Notes under the pieces: generated by a model
What the model saw: the letters and a program-made list of their open reading frames with translations, nothing else
Database searches by the model: none
Told to the model about the DNA's origin: nothing
Program-made: the position numbers and the translations under genes
Assembly: GCA_041687575.1 (NCBI GenBank)
Contig: JAWLBS010000091.1
Span: 1-15,402 of the forward strand
From: JANYLN01 sp041687575
Lineage (GTDB): Bacteria; Planctomycetota; Phycisphaerae; UBA1845; JANYLN01
Reading direction: 5' to 3'
Length of the DNA: 15,402 bases
Shown here: positions 9,241 through 15,402 of the stretch, in pieces
How the letters are laid out: the number at the start of each line of letters is the position of its first letter
How positions within the stretch are numbered: position 1 is the first letter of the stretch

Positions 9241-9284
9241 CCCTCGGCGCCACGTTCCTGATCCTGAGTAGATCGTCCGGCGGC

Positions 9285-9327
9285 AATATGGAGTGCGGCG
9301 GCCCTGACGCCGCTTTCACTCAACGCC
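9285..9327. repeat. 43-bp direct repeat, copy 2
   Basis: Starts AATATGGAGTGCGGCGGC and ends TTTCACTCAACGCC, 87 bp after copy 1. GCGGCG and CGCCGC around GCCCTGA give it a short internal dyad. It looks like a small intergenic repeat family of this genome. Confidence 0.65.
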
Positions 9328-9414
9328 CCCCCCATCGGCGCCGACGCCCCCAATTTCCAGCGGATCTTCCCTCGGCCGCATGGACTGCGGTCCTCGACCC
9401 TGAGGCGCAGACCG

Positions 9415-9442
9415 TTGCCCGCGGCGGTTTTCGTGGTAGAAC
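9415..9442 (+). promoter_or_regulatory. Weak candidate promoter for the PfkB gene
   Basis: TTGCCC (9415-9420), a 16-bp spacer and TAGAAC (9437-9442), about 100 bp upstream of the kinase start. Both boxes deviate from consensus. Confidence 0.3.
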
Positions 9443-9543
9443 CAATGATGTCTGGGCGGCGCGGGGTGGAGGGATGGGCCGGCAGGTTGTCGAGCGGTCC
9501 GACGCGGGTCTGGCCGTACGCTATCGAAAGGAGGCGAAACATC

Positions 9544-10470
9544 ATGGGCGAATCTTCCGCCCCGATCGTCGTGGGCCTCGGCGAATTGCTGTGGGACTGT
9601 TTCCCTGACGGGCGACGTCCCGGCGGCGCTACCGCCAACGTTGCCTTTCATGCCCAGCAGCTGGGGTACGCAGGGGTCGTCTGCTCGCGTGTCGGCGATG
9701 ATGACCCGGGCCGCGACTTGCTCGGGTACCTGGACGAGCACGGCCTGGACACGCGGTACATCCAGCGGGACGCCGATCATCCGACCGGGACCGTGACGGT
9801 GGATCTGAGCCAGCCGGACCGGCCGGAGTACATCATCCACGAGAACGTCGCCTGGGACTTCATTACATTTTCGGATGATCTAGCCGGCCTGATGGGCCGC
9901 GCGGCGGCGGTTTGTTTCGGCAGCCTGGGGCAGCGATCGCCCGCCAGCCGGGCCGCGATCCAGCAGTGCATCGCTACGGCGACCGGAGCGCTGCGAGTGT
10001 TCGACGTGAACCTGCGGCAGTGGTGGTACGATCGGGAGGTGATCGAGCAGTCGCTGCGCGGGGCCGACATCGCCAAGCTCAATATCGAAGAGGTCGAGGT
10101 GCTGGCGAGGCTGCTGGAGGCGCCGGATGAGCCGGTGGCATTCGCACATAACCTCTTGGTACAATACCAGTTAGAGATGGTCTGCATCACCCGGGCCGAG
10201 CGGGGATGCCTGCTGATCGAGCCGGACAAGGTGGTCGATGCGCCGGGCGCGGCCGTGCAGGTGGTGGACACGGTCGGGGCGGGTGACGCCTTCAGCGCCG
10301 CCCTGATCGCGGGGCGTCTTCGCGGCTGGCCGCTGGAGACAATCGCGGCGTTTGCCAACGGTGTCGGCGGGCTGGTCGCCAGTCAGGCCGGCGCGATGCC
10401 CGCCTTGAAGGAAAGATACGCGGTGCTGATCGACAACATGGATACCGGGGACACCCCGCTGTCATCCTGA
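9544..10470 (+). CDS. PfkB-family carbohydrate kinase (fructokinase-like)
   Basis: 308 residues, normal for ribokinase/PfkB sugar kinases, which phosphorylate a sugar hydroxyl with ATP in the cytoplasm. The start is firm: AAAGGAGG lies 9 bases before ATG 9544. Visible motifs are GELLWDCFPDG (13-23), the sugar-binding N-terminal signature GGATANVAFHAQQLG (28-42), VFDVNLR (152-158) and the second signature DTVGAGDAFSAALIAG (242-257), with catalytic base D248 and the GAGD anion hole. The GGATANVAFH form suggests fructokinase, but substrate cannot be fixed from sequence. The last residues and the TGA lie within a dispersed repeat (10461-10487), so the native C-terminus may have been altered. It converges on the gene ending at 10514, 43 bp away. 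Confidence 0.92.
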   Translation: MGESSAPIVVGLGELLWDCFPDGRRPGGATANVAFHAQQLGYAGVVCSRVGDDDPGRDLLGYLDEHGLDTRYIQRDADHPTGTVTVDLSQPDRPEYIIHENVAWDFITFSDDLAGLMGRAAAVCFGSLGQRSPASRAAIQQCIATATGALRVFDVNLRQWWYDREVIEQSLRGADIAKLNIEEVEVLARLLEAPDEPVAFAHNLLVQYQLEMVCITRAERGCLLIEPDKVVDAPGAAVQVVDTVGAGDAFSAALIAGRLRGWPLETIAAFANGVGGLVASQAGAMPALKERYAVLIDNMDTGDTPLSS

Positions 10471-10487
10471 ACGCAGTGAAGGATCTC
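10461..10487. repeat. Dispersed GTCATCCTGA-type intergenic repeat
   Basis: GTCATCCTGAACGCAGTGAA followed by GGATCTC belongs to a repeat seen in many bacterial genomes (its reverse reading gives the spurious peptide EILHCVQDD). It sits between two convergent genes and supplies the kinase stop codon (10468-10470). Confidence 0.7.
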
Positions 10488-10513
10488 TGGTTCGCGGGGC
10501 GCCAGACCATGGG

Positions 10514-13138
10514 TCAAGCGGAAGCGGCGTTTTCCTGCAGGTAGAGCAGGACGCGCTGCTGAAGGGCGTTGGCGTGCATGCGGATCTGCCGGCCGGGGCC
10601 GAAGCCTTCGGGTTCGACCACCCGGATGCACGAGGAGAGACTTTCGGCTGACGGGAGTAGTTCGGCGAGCCGGTTGGGGGCTGTCTCGAGCAGGTCGAGG
10701 TTGAGATTGTTGCCCTGGCACGCGGGGAACAGCGCCAGGTAAAGGATGTCGAGTTCGACCAGTTCGTTGAAGAAGTGGGTGCCCAGCGAGACGTCGGGGA
10801 CAAGGTCGTCGCGCATGGCGACGATCTCGCCGAGGATCGAGACGTTGTGGATGTCGCCGAAGGTGACGGGGACGCCCAATGACGGGGTGGTGGTGCCCCA
10901 GCGGCCAGGGCCCAGCAGCATGATCGTCCGCGGCTGGGGCTGCAGGCGGACCAGTTTGGCGATGGTGCGTGCGACGGTATAGCGGTCTGCCATGTCCATC
11001 TGTCCATACGCGCTCGGGACGACACAGATGATGCGGTCGATCGTCTCGACCGTGCTCTGGCCGATCACCGCCCCTTGCGCCTCGAGCAGGCATCGCTGCG
11101 GGGGCACGGGCGGGGCATCCTCGATCGAACCGCCGCCTTTGACCTGCAGCGGGCGGCACTGCAGCAGGTTGATGCGGTAGGACTCGTCGGGATGGAAGTT
11201 GGCGCAGAACTCGATATCGACGGGCCAGGCGTAGGCCTCCTGCAGAATCCGGAGCATGTCGCGCATGTCCTCGAGGAAGCGGGTCCGGTGGAAGAGCCCG
11301 TCGAAGGTGAGGACGCGGTCTTCGGCGGGGGCTTTCAGCGGCTGGGCCATCTGCCGGGCGGCGGCGGACGGGTCGCGTTCGGCGAGCAGATCGACGGGCA
11401 GGTTCCGCCCGAGGAGGATGGCCTCGGCGAAACGCACCTGCACGAGCTGGTTGGCCTCGAGGTCGAGCACGTCGAGGCGGCGCTGGGAGTAGCGGCGGAC
11501 CTCGTCGAAGTTGGTTTCCGGCCGGCGGTGCGGGGCGTTAAGGGCGACGACACGCGTGTAGTCGTCATCACTGCGATCGACGGCTCGGGTGCCCAGGCCG
11601 GCGACCAGGCGGAGCATGCCGGCCTGGGGGTCGATCTCGCGGTTCCAGACGTAAGGGTTGAAGCTCAGGCCGACGCCGGCGACGTGGGGACAGAACAGCG
11701 GTCCGTGCAGTGAGCCGCTGACCCGCTGGACGAGCAGGGCCATCTGTTCGTCCTTTTCCAGCAGGCCGCGCTGGGCGCGGTATTGCAGGGCCTTTTCGCT
11801 CATGGTGCTGGCGTAGATGGTGCGGATGGCCGAGAGCAGGTCTTCGATCCGCTTGTGGCGGGGGCCCTGGTTGACGCAGAAGACGCTTTCGTACTTGCCG
11901 GCGAAGGCGTTGCCGAAGTTGTCCTCGAGCAGAGAGCTCGAGCGGACGATGAAGGGCGACTGGCCGAAGTGGTCGAGCATGCTGTCTAGCTGCTGTTCGA
12001 TGTGCGGGGGGAAGCGGCCCATCAGGATGCTCTGGCGGGCCCGTTCGGCGCCCTTGAGGAAATGGGCGCGGTCGCGCTGCTGCTCGCGGGTCCACCAGAT
12101 GCCGTTGCGGACGAGGAAGGTGTAGAACACGTCCGAGCCGACGAAGAAGGAGTCGTGGGGCTCGAGCAGGCGGTCCCAGCGGGGGTCCGCGTGTCGCAGG
12201 ATCGCCCGGGCCAGGAGCATGCCCACGCTCTTGCCGCCGATCAGGCCGGTGCCGACCATGCGCCGGCCGACCTCCAGCACGTCGGCGAGGGTGAGATATT
12301 GCTCCAGCAGCCGAAGGACGCGCTGGTCGCGGCTGATGACCATGCGCAGGAGCTGGCGGTGCAGGCGGTGGCGGTCGGCGTCGTCGACGGGGACGCGCTG
12401 GCCACTGAGCAGCATGTGTTCGGCCTCGAGGAAGGTGTGGTTCCACAGGCCGACGCGCTGATCGGACAGGCCGAGGTTGAGCCAGGGGACGGCCTGGAGG
12501 ACCTCAGCGATGGTGGCGCTGTCGGTCACGGGGTTGAACTCGTCGCCGTGGGCGGCGTGCAGCAGGTGCATCGTCGGGCTGTATCGCTGCTGCACCTTCA
12601 GCGGCTGGACGTAGATCTGCTCGTCACGCCGGTAGACGTTGAGCACGACCTGGGCCGTGTCGCGGATCTGGTCGATGGTGTGGCTGGCGTGGGTGTTGCG
12701 CTGCAGGGCGAAATAGGCGATGGCCTCGATGTCCAGCAGGTACGGGCAGGTCAGCATGAAGAAGTTGGCGAGCATCTGGTCGCTGTACCAGTCGCTGGCC
12801 AGTTCGGAGAGGCAGTCGAAGACGTAGAAGGCACCCCGGCCGGCGTGCTCGATGATCCGGTGGACCTGCCCGGTGAACTGTTCGAACCCCTCGCGAGGAT
12901 CGAGGTTGTGGATGGTGATCTCGGGGATATCGGGCAGCAGAGGCGGGTGGGTGGCGAACCGGATATAGATGACGGGGCGGCCGTGGCGGATGCCGGCGGC
13001 GTAGTAGGGCGGCAGGAACGACTCGTAGTGGCGGACGTCATCGACGAGCCAGACGATGTTGTCGCCGGGGATCAGGCCCTTGAGCATCCGGTCGAGCCCG
13101 GGCAGTCCTGTGGTCAGCTGGGAGTCGATCTGGGCCAT
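10514..13138 (-). CDS. KaiC/RecA-like domain fused to PEP synthase/PPDK ATP-binding domain
   Basis: 874 residues from ATG 13138 (an in-frame TTG at 13147 is the alternative; neither has a clear Shine-Dalgarno). Residues 1 to about 200 resemble a KaiC/RecA fold: GLPGLDRMLKGLIPGDN (11-27) and a Walker B-like FYVFDCLSELA with D108. A Walker A lysine is missing, because GDNIVWLVDD stands where GxxxxGKT is expected. The middle is a PPDK_N/PEP-synthase ATP-grasp domain: GGKSVGM (301-307), VRSSSLLED (398-406), FAGKYES (412-418), VQRVSG (470-475) and the closing NLLQCRPLQV. The usual swivelling phospho-histidine domain and PEP-binding barrel do not follow. Instead there is a C-terminal domain (about 690-874) with GPGRWGT (743-749) that I do not recognise. 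Its role is unknown; ATP binding is likely and phosphotransfer to pyruvate unlikely. It follows gdhA by 101 bp. Confidence 0.8.
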   Translation of the reverse strand: MAQIDSQLTTGLPGLDRMLKGLIPGDNIVWLVDDVRHYESFLPPYYAAGIRHGRPVIYIRFATHPPLLPDIPEITIHNLDPREGFEQFTGQVHRIIEHAGRGAFYVFDCLSELASDWYSDQMLANFFMLTCPYLLDIEAIAYFALQRNTHASHTIDQIRDTAQVVLNVYRRDEQIYVQPLKVQQRYSPTMHLLHAAHGDEFNPVTDSATIAEVLQAVPWLNLGLSDQRVGLWNHTFLEAEHMLLSGQRVPVDDADRHRLHRQLLRMVISRDQRVLRLLEQYLTLADVLEVGRRMVGTGLIGGKSVGMLLARAILRHADPRWDRLLEPHDSFFVGSDVFYTFLVRNGIWWTREQQRDRAHFLKGAERARQSILMGRFPPHIEQQLDSMLDHFGQSPFIVRSSSLLEDNFGNAFAGKYESVFCVNQGPRHKRIEDLLSAIRTIYASTMSEKALQYRAQRGLLEKDEQMALLVQRVSGSLHGPLFCPHVAGVGLSFNPYVWNREIDPQAGMLRLVAGLGTRAVDRSDDDYTRVVALNAPHRRPETNFDEVRRYSQRRLDVLDLEANQLVQVRFAEAILLGRNLPVDLLAERDPSAAARQMAQPLKAPAEDRVLTFDGLFHRTRFLEDMRDMLRILQEAYAWPVDIEFCANFHPDESYRINLLQCRPLQVKGGGSIEDAPPVPPQRCLLEAQGAVIGQSTVETIDRIICVVPSAYGQMDMADRYTVARTIAKLVRLQPQPRTIMLLGPGRWGTTTPSLGVPVTFGDIHNVSILGEIVAMRDDLVPDVSLGTHFFNELVELDILYLALFPACQGNNLNLDLLETAPNRLAELLPSAESLSSCIRVVEPEGFGPGRQIRMHANALQQRVLLYLQENAASA

Positions 13139-13176
13139 GGGAGCCAACCCAATCCAATACGGACCTCAAATGTGCA

Positions 13177-13202
13177 GGCGCCGGTCCCGAAGGACCGGCG
13201 CC
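13177..13202 (-). terminator. GC-rich hairpin between gdhA and the downstream gene
   Basis: GGCGCCGGTCC (13177-13187) and GGACCGGCGCC (13192-13202) form a perfect 11-bp stem with a four-base loop. On the gdhA strand it is followed by TGCACATTTG, not a T tract, so it is a weak or partial terminator, or a 3' stabilising structure. It would let gdhA be expressed above the gene after it. Confidence 0.5.
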
Positions 13203-13239
13203 CGTCATCCATCATATCGTTGGTCGTGCGGCGCTGCTG

Positions 13240-14604
13240 TTACACGACGCCCTGTGCCATCATGGCCCGGGCCACTTTCAGGAACCCGGCGATGTTGGCG
13301 CCGACCATCAGGTTGCCTGGCGAGCCGTAGGCCTCGGCCGCTTCGCTGCACTGCTTGTAGACGGCGCTCATGATCTTCTGCAGCTTAGCATCGACCTCCT
13401 CGAAGGACCAGTCCATCCGCATGGAGTTCTGGCTCATCTCCAGCGCGCTGGTGGCCACGCCGCCGGCGTTGGCGGCCTTGGCGGGGCCGTAGGCGACGTC
13501 GTTATCGAGGAAGATGTCGATGGCTTCGGGTGTGGAGGGCATGTTGGCGCCTTCGGCGACAAACTTGCAGCCATTGGCGACCAGGGCCCGGGCGGCGTCG
13601 GCGTCGATCTCGTTCTGGGTCGCCGAGGGCAGGGCGATATCGCACGGCACCTGCCAGATGCCCTGCCAGTCGGGGGTGTAGGTGGCGCCCTTGCGCTGGT
13701 CGGCATACTCCTTGATCCGGCCGCGCTCGACTTCCTTGATCTGCCGGACGAGGTCGAGGTCGATGCCGGCCTCATCGACGATGTAGCCGTTGGAATCGCT
13801 CATGGCGATGACCTTGGCGCCCAGCTGCTGGGCCTTCTGGGTGGCGTAGATGGCGACGTTGCCCGAGCCGCTGATGACAACCTTCTTGTCCTTCCAGTCC
13901 TGCCCGCGGTCGGCGAGCATGTGGCTGGTGTAGTAGACCAGGCCATAGCCGGTCGCCTCGGTGCGAACAAGCGAGCCGCCCCAGCCGATGCCCTTGCCGG
14001 TGATCACGCCGGTGAAGCGGGTGGTCAGGCGTTTCCACTGGCCGAACATGTAGCCGACCTCGCGGCCGCCCACGCCGATATCGCCGGCAGGCACGTCGGT
14101 GTCCTCGCCGATGTGGCGGAACAGCTCGGTCATGAAGCTCTGGCAGAAGCGCATGACTTCCATGTCGCTCTTGCCCTTGGGGTCGAAGTCGCTGCCGCCC
14201 TTGCCGCCGCCGATGGGGGTGGTGGTCAGGGCGTTCTTGAAGATCTGCTCGAAACCGAGGAACTTGATGATGCCGAGGTAGACGCTCGGGTGGAAGCGGA
14301 GGCCGCCCTTGTAGGGGCCGATGGCGCTGTTGAACTGGACGCGGAAGCCGCGGTTGACCTGGACCTGGCCCTTGTCATCGACCCAGGGCACGCGGAACAG
14401 GACCTGACGCTCCGGTTCGACGAGTCGCTGGACGATGCCGCTGCCGATCATCTCGGGGTGCCTGTCAACGACAGGGGCGATCGACTCGACCACCTCCTGG
14501 ACGGCCTGGAGAAACTCGGGCTCGGCCTGGTTGCGGGTACGTACCGTGCCCATGACCTCTTCCACGAAAGCTGCAGCGGGTAGTTTCGCACTGATAGTTG
14601 ACAT
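13240..14604 (-). CDS. gdhA: NADP-type glutamate dehydrogenase
   Basis: 454 residues; E. coli GdhA is 447 and alignable throughout. The enzyme makes glutamate from 2-oxoglutarate and ammonium in the cytoplasm, using a reduced nicotinamide cofactor. Visible features: GPYKGGLRFHPSV (96-108) substrate segment, GGGKGGSDFDPKGKSD (132-147) with catalytic K135, DTDVPAGDIGVGGREVG (168-184), the Rossmann motif ISGSGNVA (244-251) followed by MSDSNG (268-273), which lacks an acidic end to the second strand and so fits NADP preference, and AEGANMPS and KAANAGGVATSALEM near the C-terminus. ATG 14604 has AAGGGG with 7 bases between. The gene is followed on the same strand by the KaiC/PPDK_N gene and preceded by a LysR-type gene, with an operator-like dyad between. 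Confidence 0.97.
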   Translation of the reverse strand: MSTISAKLPAAAFVEEVMGTVRTRNQAEPEFLQAVQEVVESIAPVVDRHPEMIGSGIVQRLVEPERQVLFRVPWVDDKGQVQVNRGFRVQFNSAIGPYKGGLRFHPSVYLGIIKFLGFEQIFKNALTTTPIGGGKGGSDFDPKGKSDMEVMRFCQSFMTELFRHIGEDTDVPAGDIGVGGREVGYMFGQWKRLTTRFTGVITGKGIGWGGSLVRTEATGYGLVYYTSHMLADRGQDWKDKKVVISGSGNVAIYATQKAQQLGAKVIAMSDSNGYIVDEAGIDLDLVRQIKEVERGRIKEYADQRKGATYTPDWQGIWQVPCDIALPSATQNEIDADAARALVANGCKFVAEGANMPSTPEAIDIFLDNDVAYGPAKAANAGGVATSALEMSQNSMRMDWSFEEVDAKLQKIMSAVYKQCSEAAEAYGSPGNLMVGANIAGFLKVARAMMAQGVV

Positions 14605-14700
14605 AACGTATCCCCTTGTCGGGTGTCTGGTTTTCGGATTCCTGTGCCGGTGTTCCCGGTCCTTACGTCGCGGCCGACCGGATCAATCGGCGCAATATCA

Positions 14701-14728
14701 GTTATAAGTTTTGCTTATGCGGCGCCAA
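14701..14728 (-). promoter_or_regulatory. Candidate gdhA promoter
   Basis: On the minus strand, TTGGCG (14728-14723), a 16-bp spacer and TATAAC (14706-14701) precede gdhA. The leader would be about 90 bases. The spacer contains most of the T-N11-A dyad, the usual arrangement for a regulator acting on the promoter. Confidence 0.5.
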
Positions 14729-14767
14729 CAAAGCGTTGCCTAATGGAGGCTATAAGCAAAATATTAT
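14704..14767. promoter_or_regulatory. Candidate LysR-type operator: T-N11-A dyad plus long inverted repeat
   Basis: ATAAGTTTTGCTTAT (14704-14718) is a perfect dyad, ATAAG/CTTAT, and meets the T-N11-A rule of LysR-type regulators (T14705, A14717). A second site, ATAAGCAAAATATTAT (14752-14767), is an imperfect dyad. Their TTTTGCTTAT (14709-14718) and ATAAGCAAAA (14752-14761) arms are exact reverse complements 33 bp apart. Two spaced sites by a promoter are typical of LysR tetramer binding. Confidence 0.55.
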
Positions 14768-14946
14768 TCTCTGGGGGTGTTCGATAAGAGTCGAATGGTG
14801 TGTGCGCTGTGTGTTTTCGCGGTTTGCTCTTGTAGATAACACCTGAAACCCCAACCACTTGGCAACGATTTCCCATGTTTGCCACGTGCATGGTGCGGGC
14901 AGAGGCGGGCAGGAGATTTTGTTGGTCTGACGGTTTTTCGCTCGGG

Positions 14947-15402
14947 TTAGCAGGGCGTGCCGTGGCGCGTTTTCTTTGGTTTTGCGGGAGGGCAGGTTGG
15001 GGCTGCAAAATCCCCGAGATGGGCTCGCCAGGTTTGTTGCAGGGCGGGCAGTCGCGCTTTGAGGAAGTCCGCCAGGGCCCGTGTCGCCCGTGTGCGAGGG
15101 CGGCGGCGGTGCAGGAGCAGGCAGATCGGCCGCTCGTGCTCGAGCTGGGGGCAGGGGATGCGAACGAGTTCCCCTGATTCGAGTTCGCGGATGACAGAGG
15201 AACACGGCAGCAGAGCGCAACCGCGTTCGGCGGCAACGGCTTCGACCAGAACCACCGGGTTCGAGACCTGCATGACAGGCCTGGGGTGGATCCCCTGCTG
15301 GTCCATGATGCGATCGATGGCCTGACGGGTGGGGCTGTGGTGCGGGAAGGTCACGAACGGCTGGTCATCCAGCCAGGGGACCACGTGCTTGCCGGTTGGC
15401 AG
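14947..15402 (-). CDS. LysR-type transcriptional regulator, C-terminal part (gene continues past the window)
   Basis: 152 codons including the stop at 14947-14949; the frame is open to the window edge, so the DNA-binding N-terminus is not visible. The translated part fits the end of the LysR substrate-binding domain: DDQPFVTFPHHSPTRQAID, then VSNPVVLVEAVAAERGCALL with PCSS, the typical hinge-side effector segment, then a strand reading ERPICLLLHRR and the last helix ALADFLKARLPAL. About 30 further residues, proline- and lysine-rich, extend past the usual end. It is transcribed toward gdhA, 342 bp upstream of it, and may control gdhA through the dyads at 14704-14767. LysR genes are more often divergent from their targets, so the link is inferred. 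Confidence 0.75.
   Translation of the reverse strand: MPTGKHVVPWLDDQPFVTFPHHSPTRQAIDRIMDQQGIHPRPVMQVSNPVVLVEAVAAERGCALLPCSSVIRELESGELVRIPCPQLEHERPICLLLHRRRPRTRATRALADFLKARLPALQQTWRAHLGDFAAPTCPPAKPKKTRHGTPC

Larger units (their letters stand above)
8980..9543. other. Repeat-bearing intergenic region, no gene seen
   Basis: This lies between the divergent hydrolase and PfkB genes. It holds a candidate hydrolase promoter (9013-9041), short CGCAGA / CCGCAGA-type repetition around 9079-9141, the paired 43-bp repeats at 9198 and 9285, and a weak candidate kinase promoter (9415-9442). Open frames here are low-complexity and arginine-rich and look spurious. Confidence 0.6.
14605..14946 (-). other. 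gdhA upstream region
   Basis: 342 bp between the LysR stop codon and gdhA. It is more A/T-rich than the flanks around 14690-14770 and holds the predicted promoter (14701-14728) and the dyads (14704-14767). No further gene is seen; the overlapping open frames look non-coding. Confidence 0.6.

Noticed and set aside
13139..13147. TTG start for the KaiC/PPDK_N protein
   Set aside because: It adds only three residues and has no better ribosome-binding site than the ATG at 13138.
12002..13330. 442-codon plus-strand open frame
   Set aside because: Antisense shadow of the KaiC/PPDK_N gene, running into gdhA; no motifs.
14715..15236. 173-codon minus-strand open frame upstream of gdhA
   Set aside because: It overlaps the LysR gene in another frame and the A/T-rich promoter region; no protein-like features.

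Overview
The window looks like chromosomal DNA from a high-GC planctomycete-type bacterium, possibly a Phycisphaerae relative. The lineage is an inference from three things: dispersed repeats whose spurious translation reads ARSVSEG, common in Planctomycetota intergenic DNA; a 23S-5S rRNA operon without a 16S gene; and a gene set of a two-domain alpha/beta hydrolase, a KaiC-like/PPDK_N fusion and a PfkB kinase. Proteobacterial or archaeal origin is not supported.

Layout. Positions 1-346 hold tandem 62-bp repeats and a hairpin repeat. A minus-strand gene (347-1537) encodes a protein resembling archaeal adenylate kinase (AdkA), joined to a nucleoside 2-deoxyribosyltransferase-like C-terminus. 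After a repeat-rich spacer comes a minus-strand DUF167/YggU gene (2079-2384). Divergent from it is a stable-RNA operon (about 2491-6555): two tandem promoters, tRNA-Ile(GAT), tRNA-Ala(TGC), a third promoter with an A/T-rich upstream element, boxA-like leaders, 23S rRNA, 5S rRNA and a strong intrinsic terminator. No 16S gene lies upstream of the tRNAs.

Downstream is a decaying MntA/HEPN toxin-antitoxin pair (6640-7046). The MNT nucleotidyltransferase core is intact but its tail is frameshifted, and the HEPN partner is cut to about 30 codons beside a dispersed repeat. That repeat also supplies the stop codon of a minus-strand alpha/beta hydrolase (7069-8979). A repeat-bearing spacer then leads to a plus-strand PfkB sugar kinase (9544-10470).

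Converging on the kinase is a minus-strand pair: NADP-type glutamate dehydrogenase (gdhA, 13240-14604), followed by a large protein (10514-13138) with a KaiC/RecA-like N-terminus lacking a Walker A lysine, a PEP synthase/PPDK ATP-binding domain and a uncharacterised C-terminal domain. A partial LysR-type regulator enters from the right edge (14947 to the end). Between it and gdhA lies an inverted repeat, with a T-N11-A dyad overlapping a predicted gdhA promoter. Nitrogen assimilation (gdhA), its probable regulator and a possible PEP/pyruvate-linked protein therefore form the right-hand block; the left half is dominated by the rRNA operon.

The most noteworthy observations are the split rRNA operon that kept its Ile/Ala tRNAs, two unusual fusion proteins, the eroded MNT-HEPN module at a repeat-associated junction, and the gdhA operator.
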